Source: Actinomycetales bacterium
Lineage (GTDB): Bacteria > Actinomycetota > Actinomycetes > Actinomycetales > Actinomycetaceae
Assembly: GCA_022838965.1 (NCBI GenBank)
Contig: JALHDK010000150.1
Coordinates: 1 to 5,171 of the forward strand
Length of the DNA: 5,171 nt
Direction: 5' to 3'
Made by a program: the position numbers and the translations under genes. Position 1 is the stretch's first letter. Each line of letters opens with the position of its first letter. The notes below the pieces were generated by a model. That model made no database searches. It saw only the letters and a list, made by a program, of their open reading frames with translations, and was not told where the DNA came from. Of the stretch, positions 1 to 5,171 are shown one piece after another.

Positions 1-1235
1 TCCTCATGCGCACGCGCGAGGACCGGCTGCGCTTCTTCCCGGCCCTGACGCTCATGCTGATGGGTGGTGTGAACGGCGCCCTGCTGACCGGGGACCTGTT
101 CAACCTGTTCGTCTTCATCGAGGTCATGCTGCTGCCCTCGTACGCCCTCATCGCGGTCACCGGATCCTGGCGCCGTCTCGGCATCGGCCGGCTCTTCGTG
201 CTCATCAACCTGCTGACGAGCACGATCCTCCTCATCGGCGTGGGGCTCGTGTACGGCGTCACCGGCACGGTGACGATGGCGCAGCTCGTGGGCGTGGCCA
301 CCGACGACGCGCGGGCGTCACTGGCGGTCGGGGTGGTGCTGTTCGCCCTCGCGATCAAGGCAGGCGTGGTGCCGCTCCACGGCTGGCTCCCGCGGTCCTA
401 CCCGGCCACGTCCCCGGGCGTGATGGCCCTCTTCGCCGGGCTGCACACCAAGGTGGCGATCTACGCGATGTACCGCGTCTACGCGATCACCCACGCCGGG
501 ACGCCGTCGAGCTGGCTCCCGGACCTCGCCGCGATCGTCGTGGTGACGATCGTCGCCGGGGCGGTCAGCAGCTACGGCGAGCGCCGGATGCGGGCGGTGA
601 TGGCCTACCAGATGGTGAGCGGCGTCGGCCACATCCTGCTCGGCATCGCCCTCTTCACGGAGGTGGCGCTGGCCGCCGGCGTCTTCTACATGGTCCACCA
701 CATCATCACCATGGGGGCACTGCTGTTGACGGCGGGCGCCATCGAGGAGACCTACGGCACACAGCGGCTCGACCGGCTCAGCGGGCTGATGCGCCGGGAA
801 CCCTGGGTGGCGGTGGTGTTCGCCCTGGGGCTGTTCTCGCTCGTGGGGCTGCCGCCCACCTCCGGACTGTGGGGCAAGGTCGGTCTGGTGCTCGGAGCGG
901 CCGGTGCGGGTGGCTGGCAGGCGTGGGTGTACATCGGGGCGATTGTGGTCGCGTCCATCTCCTCCATGCTGGCCCTGCAGTACCTGTGGAGCGAGGTCTT
1001 CTGGGGCAAGCCGATGAGGGAGTACCGCCCGCACCTGGCGTCCACCGGTAGCGAGGCCACGGTGGCCCTGCCGGACGGGGTGCGGATCGGCGTGACGCTG
1101 GCCGCGCCGGGCACCCTGCTGCTGCTGGCATCGGTCGCGATGTTCGTGGCCGCCGGCTGGCTCATGCCGGTGGTCCAGCGTGCGGGTGCCGGCCTGCTCG
1201 ACCTGGGCCCCTACGTTGAGGCGGTGCTCGGCTGA
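1..1235 (+). CDS. mrpD: Na+/H+ antiporter Mrp/Mnh complex subunit D, 5'-truncated by window edge
   Basis: This is a large membrane subunit of the Mrp antiporter, homologous to the proton-pumping subunits NuoL/M/N of complex I, and it takes part in H+ translocation coupled to Na+ export. The frame is open from base 3. The ATG at 6 is probably internal, because 409 residues are visible while the family runs to about 500, so the first helices are missing. Numbering from that ATG, about eleven hydrophobic segments can be seen. Key charges are E39 in the segment around NLFVFIEV, K118 in LAIKAGVVPLHGWLP, K149 in HTKVAIYA and K291 in SGLWGKV. The E39-K118-K149 spacing matches the ion-path residues of characterised MrpD proteins as I remember them. 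H231-H232 is present, but the following position, Lys in many relatives, is M236. The TGA shares its last base with the mrpE start. MrpA or NuoM/N are less likely, given the short length and the E-F-G genes that follow. Confidence 0.93.
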   Translation, partial: LMRTREDRLRFFPALTLMLMGGVNGALLTGDLFNLFVFIEVMLLPSYALIAVTGSWRRLGIGRLFVLINLLTSTILLIGVGLVYGVTGTVTMAQLVGVATDDARASLAVGVVLFALAIKAGVVPLHGWLPRSYPATSPGVMALFAGLHTKVAIYAMYRVYAITHAGTPSSWLPDLAAIVVVTIVAGAVSSYGERRMRAVMAYQMVSGVGHILLGIALFTEVALAAGVFYMVHHIITMGALLLTAGAIEETYGTQRLDRLSGLMRREPWVAVVFALGLFSLVGLPPTSGLWGKVGLVLGAAGAGGWQAWVYIGAIVVASISSMLALQYLWSEVFWGKPMREYRPHLASTGSEATVALPDGVRIGVTLAAPGTLLLLASVAMFVAAGWLMPVVQRAGAGLLDLGPYVEAVLG

Positions 1236-1591
1236 TGCTCCACCCCTGGTACACCATCACCTACGTCGCCTTCCTCACCCGCGAGCTGTGGGCCGGTGCC
1301 TTCCGCGTCGCCGCCGAGGCGTTCACCCCGGGCAGCAACGTGCGGCCGGCCATTGTCGAGTACCCGCTGCGGTGCCGCTCGGACTTCGAGATCACGGCGA
1401 TGACCTCCTCGATCACCATCACCCCCGGGACGCTCGTCCTCGGGATCGCCGCCGGCGCGGACGGGACGCCGCCGACCATCTTCGTCCACAACATGTTCCG
1501 GGGCCGGGGGCGCGAGGACGTCGTCGCAGGCCTGCGCGAGATGGAGGACAGGCTGCTCCGGATGACGCGTGGCCGGAAGGGGGCGTCATGA
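1235..1591 (+). CDS. mrpE: Na+/H+ antiporter Mrp complex subunit E, short form
   Basis: This is a small membrane subunit of the Mrp antiporter, needed for complex assembly or activity in characterised systems. It has 118 residues. The family core is recognisable: a membrane-like segment at residues 4-30 (containing LTRELWAGAFRVA), then RPAIVEYPL at 37-45, a D/E-rich turn, and the hallmark SSITITPGTLVLGIA at about 58-72, followed by a charged C-terminal helix. Typical MrpE is about 160 residues with an extra N-terminal hydrophobic hairpin, which is absent here. The start is firm: an in-frame TGA at 1217-1219 leaves no ATG, GTG or TTG before 1235. That ATG overlaps the mrpD stop by one base. 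No well-spaced Shine-Dalgarno is seen, so translation is probably coupled to mrpD. The 3' end overlaps mrpF by four bases. Confidence 0.88.
   Translation: MLHPWYTITYVAFLTRELWAGAFRVAAEAFTPGSNVRPAIVEYPLRCRSDFEITAMTSSITITPGTLVLGIAAGADGTPPTIFVHNMFRGRGREDVVAGLREMEDRLLRMTRGRKGAS
1575..1583 (+). promoter_or_regulatory. Ribosome binding site of mrpF
   Basis: The purine run GGAAGGGGG lies inside the end of mrpE and is separated by four bases from the ATG at 1588. It supports this start over upstream in-frame codons of the same open frame, which extends back into mrpD. Confidence 0.6.
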
Positions 1592-1848
1592 CGATCGCGG
1601 TGTGGGTCGCCATCGGCATCCTGGGGCTCGGCATTCTGCTCGGGTTCGTCCGGGTGGCCACCGCCACCGACGGCGCCAGCCGGGCGGTGGTGGGCGACCT
1701 CATCTACTTCTCGTCGATGGGCATCCTCGTGCTGCTCGGCATCCTCGTCAGCTCGGCGGTCGTGGTGGACGCCGCGCTCATCGCCTCGGTCCTCGGCATT
1801 GTCGCGACCGTGGCCCTCGCCCGGATCCTGACCAGGGGGGAGCGGTGA
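1588..1848 (+). CDS. mrpF: Na+/H+ antiporter Mrp complex subunit F
   Basis: This is a small hydrophobic subunit of the Mrp antiporter, 86 residues, matching the family's usual 85-95. Three transmembrane segments are visible: about residues 3-20, 36-54 and 60-81. Between the first two is the family-typical polar stretch RVATATDGASRAVVGD, whose final Asp (D36) fits the conserved Asp at the start of helix 2. The third segment ends in VATVALARIL, a characteristic MrpF tail (compare GTVALARYL-type endings). The Gly-Pro that often precedes the Asp-Arg in this loop is not present. The start ATG forms an ATGA overlap with the mrpE stop and has a good purine-rich site before it. The frame is open further upstream, but overlap, spacing and family length all favour 1588. 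Its stop overlaps the mrpG start by one base (TGATG). Confidence 0.88.
   Translation: MTIAVWVAIGILGLGILLGFVRVATATDGASRAVVGDLIYFSSMGILVLLGILVSSAVVVDAALIASVLGIVATVALARILTRGER
1834..1842 (+). promoter_or_regulatory. Ribosome binding site of mrpG
   Basis: AGGGGGGAG lies in the last codons of mrpF, five bases before the ATG at 1848. It is the strongest Shine-Dalgarno in the window and decides the mrpG start. A second in-frame ATG at 1860 has no such site. Confidence 0.6.
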
Positions 1849-2198
1849 TGGACGACGTCATGCCCGCGGTGATCGGAACGCTGGTGGTGGTGGGGGCGTT
1901 GTTCATGCTCACCAGCGCCGTGGCCATGCTGCGGGAGGCGGACGCCTTCACGCGCATCAACGTCCTCAGCCCCGCGACCGGGATGGGCCTGCCGCTGATC
2001 GTCGTGGCGGCCTGGCTCCACAAGCTCTGGATCCGCGGGTTCGAGTGGCAGCCGTTCATCCTGACGATCATCACGATCGGCGCACTGCTGGTGGTGTCCT
2101 CGGTCGCGAGCAACGCCCTCGGCCGGGCGGCCTACCGATCCGGCGCCCCGGTCGACCCCCGGACGGACCCGCAGGATCTGGCGCGCGATCCCGGGTAG
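1848..2198 (+). CDS. mrpG: Na+/H+ antiporter Mrp complex subunit G
   Basis: This is the last small membrane subunit of the Mrp antiporter, 116 residues, within the family range. Three hydrophobic segments are visible: about 7-24, 41-57 and 66-82. After the first comes the family signature region LREADAFTRINVLSPATGMG at about 25-44. It is recognisable by LR-x-x-D-x-[YF]-TR and the closing glycine, but differs from the common RLHAATKA form: the usual His is Asn and the usual Lys is Pro. The end of the third segment runs into NALGRAAYRSG, matching the typical ARAAYR motif of MrpG. A hydrophilic tail of about 20 residues rich in Pro and Asp follows. The start is set by a strong ribosome binding site and a one-base overlap with mrpF. 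The gene ends in TAG inside a possible hairpin, 37 bases before lhr. Confidence 0.87.
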   Translation: MDDVMPAVIGTLVVVGALFMLTSAVAMLREADAFTRINVLSPATGMGLPLIVVAAWLHKLWIRGFEWQPFILTIITIGALLVVSSVASNALGRAAYRSGAPVDPRTDPQDLARDPG

Positions 2199-2213
2199 CC
2201 CGTCCCCGGGGAT
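2188..2213 (+). terminator. Possible terminator hairpin at the end of the mrp operon
   Basis: ATCCCGGG (2188-2195) can pair with CCCGGGGAT (2205-2213) to give an eight-pair stem with one bulged G (2208) and a nine-base loop. The stem's left arm is the end of mrpG, with the TAG stop in the loop. No U-tract follows, so it is not a classical intrinsic terminator. Actinobacterial terminators can lack the U-tract, but in sequence this rich in G and C a stem of this size can arise by chance. Confidence 0.3.
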
Positions 2214-2234
2214 GGCGTGACACACTGGCGTCAC
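2213..2234 (+). repeat. Short direct/inverted repeat immediately upstream of lhr
   Basis: TGGCGTGAC (2213-2221) and TGGCGTCAC (2226-2234) match at eight of nine bases, separated by ACAC, so the copies are 13 bases apart. The mismatched base also makes the GTGAC and GTCAC ends an inverted pair. The element fills the space up to one base before the lhr ATG and could be an operator or part of a promoter. I know of no named regulator with this site, and it is short enough to be chance. Confidence 0.25.
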
Positions 2235-2235
2235 C

Positions 2236-5171
2236 ATGGCCCACGACGACCTCGCCGGCTTCTCCGCCCACACGCGGGAGTGGTTCCACGCCTCCTTCCC
2301 GGCGCCCACTCCCGCCCAGCGCGGGGCGTGGGAGGCCATCCGCCGCGGAGAGCACACCCTCGTCGTCGCGCCCACCGGCTCGGGCAAGACCCTCGCCGCC
2401 TTCCTGTGGGCCCTCGACCGCATCCTGGCGGCGCCGCCGCTGGCCGAGCCCTCCCGCCGGTGCCGCGTGGTGTACGTCTCCCCGCTCAAGGCCCTCGCCG
2501 TCGACGTCGAACGGAACCTGCGGTCGCCGCTCGTCGGGATCGGCCACGCCGCCGCCCGGCTCGGCGAGCAGCTGCCGCCCGTCCAGGTGGCGGTCCGGTC
2601 CGCGGACACCACCCCCGCGGAACGTCGCGACTTCGCCCGCCACGGCGCCGACGTGCTCATCACCACCCCGGAGTCGCTCTTCCTCCTCCTCACCTCGCAG
2701 GCGCGGGACGCGCTCCGCGGCGTGGAGACCGTCATCCTCGACGAGGTCCACGCCATCGCCGGGACGAAGCGCGGCGCCCACCTGGCGGTGACACTCGAAC
2801 GCCTGGACGCGCTGCTCGCCCGGCCGGCGCAGCGCATCGGACTGTCCGCCACGGTCCGCCCGGTGGAGGAGGTGCAGCGGTTCCTCGCCGGCGGCCGGCC
2901 GGTCGCGACCGTCCAGCCTCCCTCCGCGAAGCAGTGGGAGCTCCGCATCAGCGTGCCCGTGGAGGACATGGCCGGTCCACCGACCGGGGACCTGTCCGGC
3001 GCCGCCGCCGGGGAACCGCGCCGCCCGTCGATCTGGCCACACGTCGAGGAGCACATCGTCGACCTGGTGGCGGCCCACCGGTCCACCCTGGTCTTCGTCA
3101 ACTCCCGCCGGCTCGCGGAGCGGCTCACCGCCCGGCTCAACGAGATCTGGGCGGGCCGTCCCGCCGCGGACGGCACTCCGGCGGTGCTCGCCCGGGCGCA
3201 CCACGGCTCGGTCAGCAAGGAGCAGCGTGCCCGGGTGGAGGAGGACCTCAAGGCCGGCCGGCTGCCGGCGGTGGTGGCCACGTCATCCCTGGAGCTGGGC
3301 ATCGACATGGGCGCGGTGGACCTCGTGGTGCAGGTGGAGGCGCCGCCCTCGGTGGCGTCCGGGCTGCAGCGGGTGGGCCGCGCGGGACACCAGGTCGGCG
3401 CGGTGTCCCGTGGGGTGTTCCTCCCGAAGCATCGCGGCGACCTTCTCCAGACCACGGTGGTGGTCCAGCGCATGCTCGCCGGGGAGATCGAGGCGCTCGC
3501 CATCCCGGCCACCCCCCTGGACGTGCTCGCCCAGCAGGTGGTGGCGATGTGCGCCATGGACTCGTGGCGGGCGGACGATCTGCTCGCCACCGTCCGCCGG
3601 GCGGCGCCCTTCTCCACCCTGTCCGCCACGATGCTGGAGGCCGTGCTGGACATGCTCTCCGGCCGCTACCCGTCGGACGAGTTCGCGGAGCTGCGTCCCC
3701 GGATCGTGTGGGACCGTGTCACCGGACTGCTCACGGGCCGACCCAACGCCCAGCGTCTCGCCGTCACCTCCGGCGGCACGATCCCCGATCGCGGGCTGTT
3801 CGGCGTGTTCCTCGTGGGCGAGGGGCCGGGACGCCGGGTGGGCGAGCTGGACGAGGAGATGGTGTACGAGTCGCGTCTCGGGGACGTGTTCCTGCTCGGC
3901 ACGTCGGCCTGGCGGATCGAGGACATCACCCATGACCGCGTGCTCGTCACCCCCGCGCCCGGCCAGGTGGGCAAGCTGCCCTTCTGGAAGGCGGACACCC
4001 CCGGCCGGCCGGCCGAGCTGGGCCGCGCGGTCGGGCATGCCGTGCGGGAGCTGTCCGCGGCCGCGTCGCGGGACGCCGTCGCCCGGCTCCGGCGTGCGGG
4101 GCTGGACGAGTGGGCCGCGGGTAATCTCGTCTCCTACCTGCGCGAACAGCGCGAGGCGACCGGCCACGTGCCCGATGACCGGACCGTGGTCATCGAGCGC
4201 TTCCACGATGAGCTCGGGGACTGGCAGGTGGCGATCCACTCGCCCTACGGCGCGCGGGTGCACGCGCCGTGGGCGATGTGCGTGGCCGCGCGCCTGCACG
4301 CGCGCTTCGGAGTGGACGTCCAGGCCATGCACGCCGACGACGGGATCGTCCTGCGCCTCCCCGACGCCGACTTCGACGACGCCGCTCTCGCGGACGCCCT
4401 CGTCGAGGCGGCGATCGTCGACCCCGACGACGTGCGGGACGCCGTGACCCGCGAGATCGGCGGGTCAGCGCTCTTCGCGGCCCGGTTCCGCGAGTGCGCG
4501 GCGCGAGCCCTCCTCCTCCCCAGGCGCCGCCCGGACCGGCGCCAGGCGTTGTGGCAGCAGCGGCAGCGCTCCGCCCAGCTCCTCCAGGTGGCGAGCCAGT
4601 ACCCCTCGTTCCCGATCGTGCTGGAGGCGGTGCGTGACGTGATGCAGGACGTCTTCGACGTCCCCGCCCTCGTCACCCTCATGCGCGACGTCGCGGCCCG
4701 CCGCGTCGCGGTGCTGTCGGTGCGGACGCACGTCCCGTCGCCCTTCGCGCGGTCCCTGCTCCTCGGCTACGTGGCGCAGTTCCTGTACGAGGGGGACACC
4801 CCGCTGGCCGAGCGCCGGGCGGCCGCCCTCGCCCTCGATCCCGCGCTGCTGGGCGAGCTGCTGGGGGACGCGGAGGGAGCCTCGCTCGCCGAGCTGCTGG
4901 ATCCGGTGGCGGTGCAGCAGACGGAGGCGGAGCTGCAGGGCCTCACCCCGGAGCGGCGGGCCCGGGACGTCGAGGACCTTGCCGACGTCATCCGCCGCCT
5001 CGGTCCCCTGACGCTGGAGGCGCTCACGGCGCGGTCGGCGGCGGACGCCGATGTCGCCGCCTGGGTGGCCCACCTGGTCGCCGCGCGCCGGATCATCCCG
5101 GTGCGCGTCGCCGGCGAGGACCGGTGGGCCGCCGTCGAGGACGCCGCGCGCCTCCGGGACGCCCTCGGCGT
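2236..5171 (+). CDS. lhr: ATP-dependent DNA helicase Lhr, 3' end beyond window
   Basis: This is a large superfamily 2 helicase that moves 3' to 5' on single-stranded DNA and unwinds duplexes, notably RNA:DNA hybrids; in mycobacteria its gene belongs to a DNA-damage-induced group. The first 978 residues are visible of an expected roughly 1500. RecA domain 1 has APTGSGKT (45-52), SPLKAL (82-87), TTPES (143-147), DEVH (169-172) and SAT (204-206). RecA domain 2 has VFVNSRR (286-292), HHGS (322-325), TSSLELGID (349-357) and QRVGRAGH (378-385). A winged-helix region follows at about 430-500. Domain 4 contains SGGTIPDRG (512-520), LPFWKAD (581-587), HSPYGARVHAPW (668-679) and FLYEGDTPLAERR (848-860). 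I516 and W584 appear to match the strand-wedge Ile528 and base-stacking Trp597 of M. smegmatis Lhr. The C-terminal domain begins near 865. The start is firm: an in-frame TGA at 2218-2220 leaves ATG 2236 as the first start. No Shine-Dalgarno is visible. No catalytic residue is missing. Confidence 0.97.
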   Translation, partial: MAHDDLAGFSAHTREWFHASFPAPTPAQRGAWEAIRRGEHTLVVAPTGSGKTLAAFLWALDRILAAPPLAEPSRRCRVVYVSPLKALAVDVERNLRSPLVGIGHAAARLGEQLPPVQVAVRSADTTPAERRDFARHGADVLITTPESLFLLLTSQARDALRGVETVILDEVHAIAGTKRGAHLAVTLERLDALLARPAQRIGLSATVRPVEEVQRFLAGGRPVATVQPPSAKQWELRISVPVEDMAGPPTGDLSGAAAGEPRRPSIWPHVEEHIVDLVAAHRSTLVFVNSRRLAERLTARLNEIWAGRPAADGTPAVLARAHHGSVSKEQRARVEEDLKAGRLPAVVATSSLELGIDMGAVDLVVQVEAPPSVASGLQRVGRAGHQVGAVSRGVFLPKHRGDLLQTTVVVQRMLAGEIEALAIPATPLDVLAQQVVAMCAMDSWRADDLLATVRRAAPFSTLSATMLEAVLDMLSGRYPSDEFAELRPRIVWDRVTGLLTGRPNAQRLAVTSGGTIPDRGLFGVFLVGEGPGRRVGELDEEMVYESRLGDVFLLGTSAWRIEDITHDRVLVTPAPGQVGKLPFWKADTPGRPAELGRAVGHAVRELSAAASRDAVARLRRAGLDEWAAGNLVSYLREQREATGHVPDDRTVVIERFHDELGDWQVAIHSPYGARVHAPWAMCVAARLHARFGVDVQAMHADDGIVLRLPDADFDDAALADALVEAAIVDPDDVRDAVTREIGGSALFAARFRECAARALLLPRRRPDRRQALWQQRQRSAQLLQVASQYPSFPIVLEAVRDVMQDVFDVPALVTLMRDVAARRVAVLSVRTHVPSPFARSLLLGYVAQFLYEGDTPLAERRAAALALDPALLGELLGDAEGASLAELLDPVAVQQTEAELQGLTPERRARDVEDLADVIRRLGPLTLEALTARSAADADVAAWVAHLVAARRIIPVRVAGEDRWAAVEDAARLRDALG

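Noticed and set aside
6..8. ATG at base 6 as the true start of mrpD.
   Set aside because: The frame is open to the window edge, and the visible protein is about 100 residues short of the family and lacks its first helices, so this Met is most likely internal.
3227..3320. Possible frameshift splitting lhr, suggested by open frames changing in this area.
   Set aside because: Reading from ATG 2236 stays open to the window end and motifs IV, V and VI follow in the same frame, so the gene is intact as far as seen.
1704..3653. A 649-codon open frame on the minus strand, spanning the end of mrpF, mrpG and the first half of lhr.
   Set aside because: It crosses three well-supported genes on the other strand, is rich in Arg, Ser, Ala and Pro with no recognisable domain, and is the usual shadow of GC-rich coding sequence.
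2071..4332. Other minus-strand frames of 349-377 codons opposite lhr, considered as a possible antisense gene or toxin-antitoxin pair.
   Set aside because: They show His/Arg/Gly-rich shadow composition, no convincing ribosome site and no domain; all lie fully within lhr.
2217..4447. Two long plus-strand frames (2217-3935 and 3227-4447) overlapping lhr.
   Set aside because: Their translations are Arg/Pro/Gly/Ala-rich low-complexity text without family motifs, while the third frame carries every Lhr helicase motif in order.
1..5171. Search for a novel system: CRISPR-like repeats, tRNA, riboswitch, insertion sequence ends or a phage-defence gene set.
   Set aside because: No regularly spaced repeats, tRNA-like cloverleaf or transposase was seen, and coding density leaves only 37 free bases. 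The content is a known antiporter operon and a known helicase.

Overview
The window is strongly GC-rich with dense G/C third codon positions, which points to a high-GC actinobacterium. The style of the Mrp subunits and of the Lhr helicase would fit the Corynebacterium/Dietzia/Mycobacterium side of the phylum, but that placement is an impression from memory, not a search result. All genes lie on the + strand, and almost every base is coding. The only non-coding stretch is a 37-base gap (2199-2235).

Region 1 (1-2198) is the 3' part of an Mrp/Mnh-type multisubunit Na+/H+ antiporter operon, in the order mrpD (5' end missing), mrpE, mrpF, mrpG. Every junction is a start/stop overlap of 1 or 4 bases, so the four genes look like one translationally coupled unit. 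The A, B and C subunits would be expected just upstream, outside the window. The products together form a membrane complex that exchanges cytoplasmic Na+ for external H+. Several subunits depart from the usual family pattern: MrpE lacks its normal N-terminal part, MrpD has Met where many relatives have a membrane Lys, and MrpG has lost the usual His/Lys of its signature.

Region 2 (2199-2235) separates the operon from the next gene. It holds most of a terminator-like hairpin that starts within the end of mrpG, and a short direct/inverted repeat immediately before the next start codon. No Shine-Dalgarno sequence is visible there.

Region 3 (2236-5171) is the first 978 codons of lhr, a very large superfamily 2 DNA helicase of DNA repair. 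All helicase motifs, the winged-helix region and the Lhr-specific domain 4 are present. The reading frame is still open at the window edge, consistent with a full length near 1500 residues. The antiporter and the helicase have no evident functional connection; they are simply adjacent and co-directional.

I see no RNA gene, mobile element, CRISPR array or clearly novel system. The most interesting points are the atypical features of the Mrp subunits and the structure of the mrpG-lhr junction.
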